Source: Chloroflexi bacterium 13_1_40CM_65_17 (GTDB lineage Bacteria; Chloroflexota; Dormibacteria; Dormibacterales; Dormibacteraceae). Taken from it: a stretch of 38,775 bases of DNA. A model generated the notes under the pieces. It made no database searches and was not told where the DNA came from. It saw nothing but the letters and a program-made list of their open reading frames with translations. The stretch lies in NCBI GenBank assembly GCA_001917815.1, contig MNES01000028.1:1-38775 (forward strand), in the 5' to 3' direction. Below are positions 15,230-23,600 of the stretch, piece by piece. A program made the translations under genes and the position numbers. Numbering within the stretch: position 1 is the first letter of the stretch; each line of letters starts with the position of its first letter.

Positions 15230-17355
15230 GCCGACCCCGTCGCGGTGACGACCGAGGGACGCTGCTGGTCCGGAAGCACAGGCAGGTCTTCGGGATAGGG
15301 ATCGCTCGCGGTCGGCTCGCGCATCCCAACCGAGTCCAGCAGACCGCTGATCTCGTCGCCCACCAGCTCACCCTGCGCGATCAATGCTTCCGCGGCCAGG
15401 TCGATGGCGTCCTTGTTCACGTACATCAGTCGCCAGTCGTCGATGTACGCCGCGCCCAGCAGCTGCGCAACCGTGCGTCGGGCCATCGGATTGTTGAGCA
15501 CGGCACCCGACGGAGTCCCCTGCTCGTGAACGCCTTGCGTGACCTGCACCACGGAAATGAGCTGCTCCCCGATATTGATCGCCTTACGCGACATGTCCGG
15601 GTCGAGCTTGTCGGGCCCCATGCCGACGATGCCGACCATGCGGCTCGCGGTGCCGGTGGCCTGGATCAGGTCCATCGTCACGCCGGTCGTGTTCTCGCCG
15701 TAGAAGACGTGCTCGCACGCCAGAGATCCAAGTGACGCGCGAATATCAGCCGCGAGCTGCGAGCGGAACTCCAACCATTCCTCTTCCATCGGCAGTGACT
15801 TGTGATAGCCGCCAATCTCGCCGATCTGAGGATTGGCTCGCCGGCGAATCGACAGCCGGACGTGCGAGTGGTCCTTCTGAAAGAAATGCGATGCGACCGC
15901 ATGCCCGAGCTCGTGGCGCGCGACAGCGATCTTGTCGCGCTCGGTGTACTCGACTGGGATCGCGAGACCCGCTTCCACGTTGCCCATCGCTTCCCGGATG
16001 TCTTTCCAGTACAGCGCGTCGCGGCCGTCTTCGAACGCGTACAGCAGCGCGAGGGAGAGAACCTGCTCGATGTCGGCCGGTGAGTAGCCATCCGTGATGC
16101 GTGCGAATTCTTCTCTCCGGCTCGGTGTGTCGAGCGCGGGGTCGTGCTGCTTCTTGTCGAAGTAGAGCGCCGCGATGTCCTTGCGGTCCTCGCGGTTCGG
16201 CAAGCGGAATACGATCTGGCGTCCGAATCGGCCTGGTCTGGTCAGGGCCTCGTCGAGGACGGACGGCCTGTTGGTCGCGCCGATGAACAGCATGTTGTAG
16301 TTCGGCGCTTTGAGCGCGGGAATTCGCAGCTGGAGGCGCGTGCCGTTGAAGGCGATCATGCGAGGTAGGAACAGGCCGTCGAGGGTGAGGTTGACGAGCC
16401 CGCGCAGCTGCCGAACCATCATGCCTGGGTTGTCGATGCCGTCCATCAGAACCAGCAGCATGTTCAGGCCGAGCTGGCCGCCACCGAACATCCCGCCCAT
16501 GCCGCCCATCATCGGGCCGCCGCCACCCGTGCCCGAGCGCCTCTGGCCCAGGGCATCGATCTCGTCGATGAACACGATGCAACCGCCCCACACCTTCGCC
16601 TTCTTTCGCGCGGCGCGGACCATGAGATAGACGCTGAGGGCGTCGATGCCGAGGAACATGCCGGCGAAGGATCCGCCGGCGGCGATGTAGATGGGAACGT
16701 GGAGTGTCGAGGCGATGGCCTTCGCGAGCATCGTCTTGCCGGTTCCCGGAGGTCCGACCATGAGCACCCCGCGCTCGCGCTTGCCGCCGGCCTTCACATA
16801 GAGCCGTCCGTGCTCGATGAGCCTCAGGATCCTGCGCATCTCCTTGACGGCTCCTTTCTGGCCCCTGACGTCATCCATGTTCACGCCGAAGTTGGCGTCG
16901 TCCGGGTTGATCATGGTCTTGCCGATGCGCGTGTAGATGTAGAACGGCCCGAGGAAGAGGACGAAGTTCGCGGCCAGCAGGAACAGGACGTAGAGGAGGT
17001 TCGTGAGCCCGGCGATGATGGCTCCCGGCAGCGCGTCCAGCGCGTCCTGTGGGGCGAGGCCGAACAGGTAGTACGCGCCGGCGAAATACAGGATGGGTAT
17101 GGCGGCGAGGAAGAGGGCTCGGCGCCAGAAGATGGCTCGGTTGGTCTCCACGGTCCGCGTGAGGGTGTCGCTCTCTGGAGACATGCGCTCGCGCAGGATC
17201 AGCCAGCGCCGCGCCATGCTCAGGATTCCTCGGCACAGCAGCATCACGAGCAGCGCGTAGCCGAGCGAGTAAGGGACTCCGAGCTGCAGGAAGATGTACG
17301 CGAACGCGAACGCCGAAGCGCCGACGAAGAAAGTGAAGATCCAGAAGATGATCAC
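15226..17355 (-). CDS. ftsH: Divergent FtsH-like membrane AAA+ zinc protease
   Basis: 709-residue FtsH homologue. Four hydrophobic segments (about residues 2-24, 27-46, 80-100, 108-145) replace the usual two TM helices plus periplasmic domain. AAA+ domain: Walker A GPPGTGKT (201-208), pore-loop region GGSFAGMFLGIDA, Walker B CIVFIDEIDALGQRR (about 258-272), arginine fingers in RPGRFGRQIVF. Between MDGID and the sensor-1 GATN lies an extra segment of about 45 residues (LRGLVNLTLDGLFLPRMIAF...), preceded by a Gly/Met-rich loop (MMGGMGGMFGGG). Protease: HELGH (481-485; usual FtsH has HEAGH) and third ligand D562 in TTGVTMDLIQAT. So it looks active. The start is GTG 17355; it lies between DUF5317 and lytic transglycosylase genes. 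Confidence 0.9.
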   Translation of the reverse strand: MIIFWIFTFFVGASAFAFAYIFLQLGVPYSLGYALLVMLLCRGILSMARRWLILRERMSPESDTLTRTVETNRAIFWRRALFLAAIPILYFAGAYYLFGLAPQDALDALPGAIIAGLTNLLYVLFLLAANFVLFLGPFYIYTRIGKTMINPDDANFGVNMDDVRGQKGAVKEMRRILRLIEHGRLYVKAGGKRERGVLMVGPPGTGKTMLAKAIASTLHVPIYIAAGGSFAGMFLGIDALSVYLMVRAARKKAKVWGGCIVFIDEIDALGQRRSGTGGGGPMMGGMGGMFGGGQLGLNMLLVLMDGIDNPGMMVRQLRGLVNLTLDGLFLPRMIAFNGTRLQLRIPALKAPNYNMLFIGATNRPSVLDEALTRPGRFGRQIVFRLPNREDRKDIAALYFDKKQHDPALDTPSRREEFARITDGYSPADIEQVLSLALLYAFEDGRDALYWKDIREAMGNVEAGLAIPVEYTERDKIAVARHELGHAVASHFFQKDHSHVRLSIRRRANPQIGEIGGYHKSLPMEEEWLEFRSQLAADIRASLGSLACEHVFYGENTTGVTMDLIQATGTASRMVGIVGMGPDKLDPDMSRKAINIGEQLISVVQVTQGVHEQGTPSGAVLNNPMARRTVAQLLGAAYIDDWRLMYVNKDAIDLAAEALIAQGELVGDEISGLLDSVGMREPTASDPYPEDLPVLPDQQRPSVVTATGSA

Positions 17356-17386
17356 GGCGGCCTATCTCCCTATACGGGTTTGGGTT

Positions 17387-17920
17387 TCAATCCAGCTTAG
17401 TGCCTGCGTCGGGCCGGTGAGCGATCGCAAGAATGACGACGATCCCGATCCCTAGAGCTATCAGTAGGTCGCCTGGGCTGTAAGCGCCGGGCACGGGCCA
17501 CGGGAATCCGATCCAGTCCCCAAGCCAGTCGAGCCTGGTGTCCGGCCCAATCAGCGTGTACTGAGCGACGTGGCCTCGATTGACGAGGCTCCCCGCAAGG
17601 CTGGGCGAGACAGGCATGCGCGCGCCGTTGGCCAGAACGACGATGAGGTTCGTGGCGGCGCCGAGGGTGACCACCCAGACGCCCGGTATGCGCCTGACGT
17701 GCCACGCGGTCCACGCGACCAGGCCGGCGAGCGCCGCCGCATAGAGGTACTGCACCCCATCGATTCGGTTCAGCGGTCTGAGGAGCACCGCTTCTCTTAT
17801 CACGAGCACCGCGACAACGAACCACGGCCATCGGAACCTCAGGTTCGCGAGATCGCCGATCCTGCCACCGCTGGCGACGCCGATCACGAGCGCAATGAAC
17901 AGGGGGACCAGGACCAGCAC
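17387..17920 (-). CDS. DUF5317 integral membrane protein
   Basis: 177-residue membrane protein with five hydrophobic segments (about residues 2-17, 33-44, 58-73, 80-97, 146-166). The motif ANGARMPVSPSLAG matches the NGGxMPV core of DUF5317, found mainly in Chloroflexota and Firmicutes; the function is unknown. Start GTG 17920, 10 nt after the M20 gene, stop 31 nt before ftsH, so it belongs to the same transcript. The loop HVAQYTLIGPDTRLDWLGDW is typical of the family. Confidence 0.8.
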   Translation of the reverse strand: MLVLVPLFIALVIGVASGGRIGDLANLRFRWPWFVVAVLVIREAVLLRPLNRIDGVQYLYAAALAGLVAWTAWHVRRIPGVWVVTLGAATNLIVVLANGARMPVSPSLAGSLVNRGHVAQYTLIGPDTRLDWLGDWIGFPWPVPGAYSPGDLLIALGIGIVVILAIAHRPDAGTKLD

Positions 17921-17930
17921 GTACGGAGCG

Positions 17931-19115
17931 CTATTCGGCGGCGAGCCGAGACGCAGTCCCGGCGAGCACCCTGACGCCGACCTCGAGTGCGCCTTCGTCG
18001 ATGCGGAACCCCGGTGAGTGGTGAGCCGGCGGGGTTTCTCCCGGCGGCATCACGCCGAGCATGAAGTAGCAGCCTGGAATGCGGGTCAGGAACTCGGCGA
18101 AGTCATCGCTCACGGTCAGAGGACGGCCCAGCACGCTGGCCTTGTCGCCGACGACCGAGCGCGCTACATCCAGAACCGTCTGCGTAACGTTGGGTTCGTT
18201 CATCAGGGGGACCGTCCCGTGCACCAGCTCGAGGCTCGAGCGCACCTCGAACTCCGAGTCGACTTCGTGCAAAAGGTCGCGCAGCCGCTGCAGCGCCTCC
18301 TCGCGAAGCTCCGCCGTGAAAGTGCGCAGGCTGCCCTTGACCGAAACGCCGCGTGGGACGATGTTCCACGCTCCGTCGCTGTAGATGTTGCCGACGGTCG
18401 TGTGGCACTGCACGCCATCGTGCTCCAGTCCTTCCACCACGGTGTGGAGGCGCTCGATGAGGAAAGCCTGCGCCGAGAGCACGTTGCCGCGACGGCCCAT
18501 CATGCCGCCATGGCCGCCGGGTCCCTGAAAGCCGATCTCGTACGCGTCCGAGCCTGCCCACATGAGGCCGGGCCGTGTGATCACGGTGCCAGACTCCGTG
18601 AAGCTCGTGACATGGAGCCCGATCACCGAGTCCGGGTGATGGTCGTCCAGCAAACCGCGCGCGATCATCGCCTTGGCGCCGCTGACGATTTCCTCCGCGG
18701 GTTGAAAGACGAACAGGTAGCGGCCGCCCACATCCCAGATCTGATCCACCAGCGTGCGCGCGACACCGACCATGATCCCCATGTGCGCGTCGTGGCCGCA
18801 TGCGTGCATGCGGCCATCCTCGCCCGAGGCAAAGTCGACCCCGGATTCCTCGTGGATCGGCAGCGCGTCGATGTCCGCGCGGAGCATCACCGTCTTGCCG
18901 GGCTTGCCCGTATCGAGCAGTGCCACCACGCCCGTTTCCGTGGGGCAGCGCTGCAGCTCGAGGCCGAGCTCGCGCAGCCTTTCGCCGAGGTGAGTGCTCG
19001 TTTCGTGCTCGGCGAAGCTGACTTCGGGGTGCCGGTGAAAGTGGCGCCGCAGCTCGATGACCTCCTCGATGACACTGCGGCTGGGCAGCGGAGCGGTCGG
19101 CAGGTCGCCGCTCAC
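17931..19115 (-). CDS. M20D-family amidohydrolase/peptidase
   Basis: 394-residue zinc amidohydrolase of the M20D group (N-acyl amino-acid amidohydrolase, hippurate hydrolase or IAA-amino-acid hydrolase type). Motifs: RRHFHRHPEVSFAEHET, MLRADIDALPIHEESG, MHACGHDAHMGIMVG (metal ligands), VFQPAEEIVSGAKAM (catalytic Glu pair), IGLHVTSF and a C-terminal HHSPGFRIDEGAL (His ligand). The dimerisation domain is at about 190-300. The GTG start overlaps the response-regulator stop (GTGA). Natural substrate unknown; the operon with envelope genes may point to peptide or amino-acyl recycling, which is inference. Confidence 0.9.
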   Translation of the reverse strand: MSGDLPTAPLPSRSVIEEVIELRRHFHRHPEVSFAEHETSTHLGERLRELGLELQRCPTETGVVALLDTGKPGKTVMLRADIDALPIHEESGVDFASGEDGRMHACGHDAHMGIMVGVARTLVDQIWDVGGRYLFVFQPAEEIVSGAKAMIARGLLDDHHPDSVIGLHVTSFTESGTVITRPGLMWAGSDAYEIGFQGPGGHGGMMGRRGNVLSAQAFLIERLHTVVEGLEHDGVQCHTTVGNIYSDGAWNIVPRGVSVKGSLRTFTAELREEALQRLRDLLHEVDSEFEVRSSLELVHGTVPLMNEPNVTQTVLDVARSVVGDKASVLGRPLTVSDDFAEFLTRIPGCYFMLGVMPPGETPPAHHSPGFRIDEGALEVGVRVLAGTASRLAAE

Positions 19116-19951
19116 TGAACCGAGACCAGGCCGTACCCGCGCGCGGTGGCTCGCACGAAGCTGGGACCCAATCCTGGTTCGAGCTCATCCAGGCGCCGCC
19201 TCAGAGTGAGCAGAGCGGAGTGCACCGTCGAGTGCGCGGCATCAGTCCGAAACAACCCCGCTTCGATCAGGTCGCGCGCCGTCGCCGGCTTGGAGCCCTG
19301 GGAGAGGTGCAGCACGAGCGCGGTCTGCTGCGGAGTGAGTCGGATCTCCCGCCCGCCGAGCTTGACCGTTCGCCGCGTGGGGTCGAACTCCAGACGCCCG
19401 AACTTGTAGCTTCCCGGGCGCCCGGTGCCGCGCTCGACCAGGCGGGCGGCGAGATCGGAGTAGATGTGGGCCATCGGGACGTTGCCCTTGACGAAGTACG
19501 AGCTGGCGCCGAGCTCGTACGCGCGGCGGATCGACGCCGAGTTCACCTGAGCCGCCGACAGCACGATCACCGGCAGGCCGGGGTGGTGTTCGCGGATCCA
19601 AGTCAACAGCTCGAAGCCCGAATCCTCGCCTTCGTCGAGCACGAGGTCGAGAAGCACGGCGGCCATGCGCTCCCGCGAGAGCAGCTCCATCGCCTCCGGC
19701 GCCGACGATGACGCCGCGGGCCGGTACCCCAGGTCGTGGAGGTCGATCCTCAGCTGCTGCTGCATCGCCATCTCGTCCTCGACGACCAGCACCGAAGATC
19801 CGAGGACTTCCGCGGGTCGGTAGACCTCGAGTCCAGGAGGCAGCGGAGGCAGCCGGACCTCACTTCGTTTGCGTTGGCGCAATAAGCTGGGATTTTCCAA
19901 GCCTTGCCCTACATTACTCTTTACGATTATTGGCGGACTGTGAACATTCAA
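19112..19951 (-). CDS. OmpR-type response regulator heading the protease operon
   Basis: 279-residue response regulator. Receiver domain at about 53-165: VLVVEDEMAM (acid pocket), AAVLLDLVLDEGEDSGFELL (phospho-acceptor Asp), VIVLSAAQVN (switch Ser), SSYFVKGNVP (Lys). The DNA-binding winged helix is at about 180-278: FDPTRRTVKLGGREIRLTPQ, HSTVHSALLTLRRRLDELEP and FVRATARGYGLVSVQ. About 50 residues of Pro-rich N-terminal extension precede the receiver. The start is uncertain: TTG 19951 is the furthest, with later TTG codons also possible; no Shine-Dalgarno. It heads RR > M20 > DUF5317 > ftsH > lytic transglycosylase. A partner kinase is not adjacent in the operon; the GAF kinase at 20605 is a candidate. 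Confidence 0.87.
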   Translation of the reverse strand: MNVHSPPIIVKSNVGQGLENPSLLRQRKRSEVRLPPLPPGLEVYRPAEVLGSSVLVVEDEMAMQQQLRIDLHDLGYRPAASSSAPEAMELLSRERMAAVLLDLVLDEGEDSGFELLTWIREHHPGLPVIVLSAAQVNSASIRRAYELGASSYFVKGNVPMAHIYSDLAARLVERGTGRPGSYKFGRLEFDPTRRTVKLGGREIRLTPQQTALVLHLSQGSKPATARDLIEAGLFRTDAAHSTVHSALLTLRRRLDELEPGLGPSFVRATARGYGLVSVQ

Positions 19952-19987
19952 ATTCGACTGGTCCAGCGCATACTCTGGGCCGGTTTA

Positions 19988-20008
19988 CGTCAAAGTTGGA
20001 AATTCCAA
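19988..20008. promoter_or_regulatory. Operator-like palindrome between response regulator and 37-aa gene
   Basis: TTGGAA-a-TTCCAA at 19996-20008 is a perfect 6-bp-arm palindrome, 14 nt before ATG 20023. On minus, TTGACG (19993-19988) is a -35-like element pointing to the response regulator. The response regulator binding its own divergent promoter is a natural but untested reading. Confidence 0.45.
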
Positions 20009-20022
20009 GGGGTGTATTGGGG

Positions 20023-20136
20023 ATGACCTGGAAACTCAAGATCGGACGGGTAGCCTTCGGGCTTGCGATCGTGGCCGCGCTGGCGTTCGCGCTGGCGGCC
20101 AACTACTACGACAACTTCTTCGACTTCCTGTTCTAG
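20023..20136 (+). CDS. 37-aa single-span membrane peptide
   Basis: Small gene coding MTWKLKIGRVAFGLAIVAAL followed by AFALAANYYDNFFDFLF and a TAG stop. A basic N-terminus, one hydrophobic helix (about residues 10-28) and an aromatic/acidic tail describe a type of small membrane protein often attached to sensor or protease complexes. ATG 20023 has only a weak GGGG before it. It is divergent from the response regulator and lies on the other side of the TTGGAA palindrome; it stops 4 nt before the end of the convergent receiver gene. I do not recognise the family. Coding is supported by the clean membrane-peptide pattern and context only. Confidence 0.55.
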   Translation: MTWKLKIGRVAFGLAIVAALAFALAANYYDNFFDFLF

Positions 20137-20140
20137 GCAA

Positions 20141-20605
20141 CTAGGAATCACCTGACCGGCGCTCGCGTGAGCGCCGGATCGCAGGCGGCAGGAGCGCGTA
20201 CAGGTCGGCGCGGTCGACCGCCTTGCTCATGTATCCCACAACGTCAGGATCGTCAGTTCCCGACGGGAAGACAGGATATGCGGTATAGAAGATCACCGGC
20301 AGCTTCTGCCCACGCGCCCGCAGCTCGTTCAGGAGCCCCCAGCCGTCCATCGGTTCGGGGAGCATCAGGTCGATGATCGCGACCTCCGGCTGGTCCGACT
20401 GCGCCTTCTCCAGCGCCTGGTCGGCATCCTCGGCCATCGAAACCCGATACCCGAGCATGCGCAGGTCCGTTTCGAGGATCACCCGCCAAGCGCGTTCGTC
20501 ATCGACCACCATGACGGTTGAGCCGCGCAGGTCTTCGGGAGTGGGAGCAATCGGCTTGGGCGGAGTGAACGGCAAAGGGTTTCTGGCGCAGTATATCGGT
20601 GGCAA
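20141..20605 (-). CDS. Receiver-only response regulator
   Basis: Up to 154 residues, essentially one REC domain: VMVVDDERAW, VAIIDLMLPEPMDGWGLL (phospho-acceptor Asp), PVIFYTAYPV (switch Thr), VGYMSKAVDR (Lys). A Pro-rich N-terminal stretch (PFTPPKPIAPTPEDL) resembles the one on the other regulator of this block. No output domain, so it acts by protein contact or as a phosphate sink. The start is TTG 20605 or, more likely, TTG 20575 (144 aa), given a -10 TATACT at 20595-20590. Divergent from and, with the long start, overlapping the GAF kinase. Confidence 0.83.
   Translation of the reverse strand: MPPIYCARNPLPFTPPKPIAPTPEDLRGSTVMVVDDERAWRVILETDLRMLGYRVSMAEDADQALEKAQSDQPEVAIIDLMLPEPMDGWGLLNELRARGQKLPVIFYTAYPVFPSGTDDPDVVGYMSKAVDRADLYALLPPAIRRSRERRSGDS
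20156..20177. other. Perfect 9-bp hairpin after the 37-aa gene
   Basis: CCGGCGCTC-GCGT-GAGCGCCGG lies 20 nt after the stop of the plus-strand peptide gene and inside the last codons of the convergent receiver gene. No T-run follows on either strand, so it is not a standard intrinsic terminator; it may still stop or pause both converging transcripts. Confidence 0.4.
20590..20597. promoter_or_regulatory. Overlapping divergent -10 boxes, receiver gene / GAF kinase
   Basis: AGTATATC reads TATATC on plus (20592-20597), 7 nt before ATG 20605, and TATACT on minus (20595-20590), 14 nt before TTG 20575. The shared box would make transcription of the receiver and the kinase mutually exclusive on one DNA molecule. 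Confidence 0.45.
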
Positions 20606-23600
20606 TGGCGAGTCCAGCCCGTAGCAAGCCTTTGGGCCGCCGGCCGTCCCGGAAACCCGAGGGCGCGGATCTCAACGGGGCCAGGCGCGGGAGACCGGCG
20701 CTCGTTCGGCACCCTCGCAGCGATGCTCCGGAGCCGACGCCAGGCGCTCTAGTACACGAGCTCGGAAGCTGCGTCACCGAAGCGGACATCGTCCAGGTCC
20801 TCTATCGCGGCCTCCACCCGGTGTTCGGGTACGACGTGGTCAACCTGCACGTTCTCGAGCGCGAGGGCTGGTACCACTCGCTTCCCATGGACTCAGGCGT
20901 GCTGCAGGACATGCGCCGCCGCCCGCTGAGCGGCTCGGTGTTCGCCAAGCAGTACGCGCATCCGCGCACGGTTGTCATGCCCCTCGACCCAAAACGTCAG
21001 AGCATCAGCAAGGGACCCGGGGCCGGCCGGACGCCCAAGCTCGTGATCTGGGTCCCGATCGAACACCAGGGCGAGGTGATCGGCAGCGTCATCTACCAGT
21101 CGTATCGGAACCGACCCGTGCCCCCGACCGAGACCGCCTTCCTCGACGAGGTCCACCGCCGTCTCGGGGTGCTGCTGGCCAACGCCTACCTCAACGAGCT
21201 GACTCGCAACCAGGCTCGCCGCCTGGACGCTCTGAACAGCATCGCGAGGGCCATGGCGTCGACGCTCGACGAGGCGAGCGTGCTGAGCGCTCTGCACACG
21301 ACTCTGAGCCAGCTCTTGCCCGTAGACGTGCTGCACATGGCGGCGCTCGAGCCGGAGCAGCCGGAACGGGTTCGCCTCCTCAAGGTTCAGGCTGATTCCG
21401 CACCGACGTCGCGCTGGGTGGCGATGCGGTCCCCTCAGGCGGCCGCGGTTCGCCGGATCCTCCGCGATACGAAACCGGTGCTGACCCACGAGCCCAGCTC
21501 GGCCCTCTGGGTGCCGATCAAGGAAAGCGGCTCGGTCCGCGGTGGGCTGGGGATCCAGACCAAGAGGTCGTACGCATACGAGGCGTCGACGGCGGCGTTC
21601 CTCGAGCTGGTGGCGGACGAGGTCACGCTCGCCCTCCGCAACGCCCGCAGCTATGAGGCGATCGAGGGCCAGCGGCGCCGCCTGGAGGTGGTCAACTCCA
21701 TCGGTCGCCGCCTCGCGTCAAGCCTCGACCGCTGGTCGATCATGCGCACCCTCCGCGAGGAGCTGTCCAACTTCCTCGATTTCGACGGCTTCATCCTCGC
21801 GACGATCACGCAGTCCAAGGAAGGCCCTGTCGCGGAGGGCTACCAGTACGTCGCCGGAGTCGAAGAGGTGGTACCGCCCGTGGCGCTGGCTGTGACCGGT
21901 CCCTCCCGCGAGGCATACGAGACCGGGCACCCGGTGCTGGTTCGAAGCTCGCCCTGGGCCCGCACGTTCCCCCGGAAAGGCCTGGAGAGGGAACGATGGA
22001 ACGTGGCCCAGGGCGCGGCCGTCTTTCCTTCGGGCCCTCCAGGCGACCCGCGACTGATCTCGCGCTCCTTCGTGTGGGTGCCGGTGCTGAGCGGCGACCG
22101 CATCACGGCCATGCTTTCTCTCCAGTCGTACCAGGACGCGGCCTTCGACGATTGGCACGTGAGGCTGCTGCAGGACGTGGCCGCGCACGTGAGCCTGGCG
22201 CTCGCGAACGCCGATCACTTCGCGGAGGCGCAGGCCGAGCGGGCGCGGCTGGAGGCCCTCCACGTCCTGGAGATGGGTGTCGCCGGTGCGTCCGACGAAA
22301 GCCAGATCGCTGACGCGGTCTTTGGAGCGGTCAGCGACTACACGGACGCCACGCACGTCGTGCTCGCGTACCTCGACGCCGGCGGCAACGTCGTCGGCTT
22401 CGCCGGAGAGCGCGGTGGGTCGACCGACGTCCTCGGTCCGGTGCCCATCTCCGAGGCGCCATTCTTCCGGCGCTTGATGGAGGCCGGCGGGCAGGTCGTC
22501 GATTCGGTGGAACCCGTCGATGCCGACCTCGAGGGTCCGGTCGGCCACTATGTGTTCTCGCGCAAGCCGAGCCAGGTGGTGTGGGTACCGATCATGCAGG
22601 GGGAGCGCGTCGTCGCCGGGATCTCCGCGCTGCGCGACGATGGCAGCAAGTTCCTCCCGGCGCACTTGAAGCTGCTGGAAGCCGCGGCGCCTGTGGTCGG
22701 CATCGCACTCAGGACGATGCGCCTCCATCACGCCAACGAGCTCGCACTGGCGCAGTCGGTGCGCATCCAGGAGCTCGCGGCGCTTGCCGGCCACGAGCTC
22801 ATGAGCGTCGTGTCGAACATCGCCGACCAGGCGCGAACCATGCTCGAGTCGGCGGGCGTCGCCTGCTGGGCATTCGACACCGAAGGCCGCATAAGCGCCA
22901 CGCGAGCCAGCGGCGATCCCGCCGCAGAGGCTGTCCTTTCCTGGGCCGGGCTCAACTCGGAAGACAGCTGGCGCGAAGCGCCCACCGGGGTGCTTGCCGG
23001 CAGCGCGGACGGCCAGGCGTGGAGCCTCATCCCGCTCTGGTACGGCGATCGCCTGGTCGGTGCGATCGGCTCCGTGCATGCGGTGACGCATATGGCCGAG
23101 CCGCCACCGGCGCTCGACTTCGCTCGCCACGCCGCGGTGGCGATCGAGAACTCCCGGCTGGTGGCCGAGACTCGAGGCCGCATCCGCGCCCTCGAGGCGG
23201 TTGCCGCGTTCACCGAGCTCACGCCCACCGAGCCCGATCGCGCGCGCTCGGAGATGGGGAGACTGGTCGGCCGCGCGCTGGCGAGCAGCCACGGCGACCT
23301 GTGGTTACTCGAGGACGGCCACCTCGTCCGGAGGTCGCCCGACGGTGACATGACGCCGAGAGTGCCCGTTGACGAGCCCGCGCAACTCCTTCGCGCGTTG
23401 ACCTCCGCGACGGGGAGCCGAAGGATGCGAGCCCTGCTCGACCTGCTGGGCGCCTCGCCGGACGCGTTCGGCCTTCCGATCCAGGTCGAGGGCCGTCTCG
23501 TCGGCCTGCTGGTGGCCAGGATGACAGCGGGCGCGTCCGAAACCAGGCGACTCGCGACCGTGCTCGCCGGCCAGGCTGCCGTGCTCATCGGCCAGCTGGA

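Noticed and set aside
20156-20177. Intrinsic terminator for the 37-aa gene
   Set aside because: The hairpin is perfect but no T-run follows on either strand; kept only as a hairpin.
22765-22830. A second H-box (GHELMSVVSNIAD) inside the fifth GAF region of the kinase
   Set aside because: It sits at the usual place of a signalling helix before a GAF domain and is not followed by an ATPase; probably chance likeness.
21718-23292. 524-codon open frame on minus, opposite the GAF kinase
   Set aside because: Low-complexity Arg/His/Gly-rich translation with no domain; shadow of the kinase.
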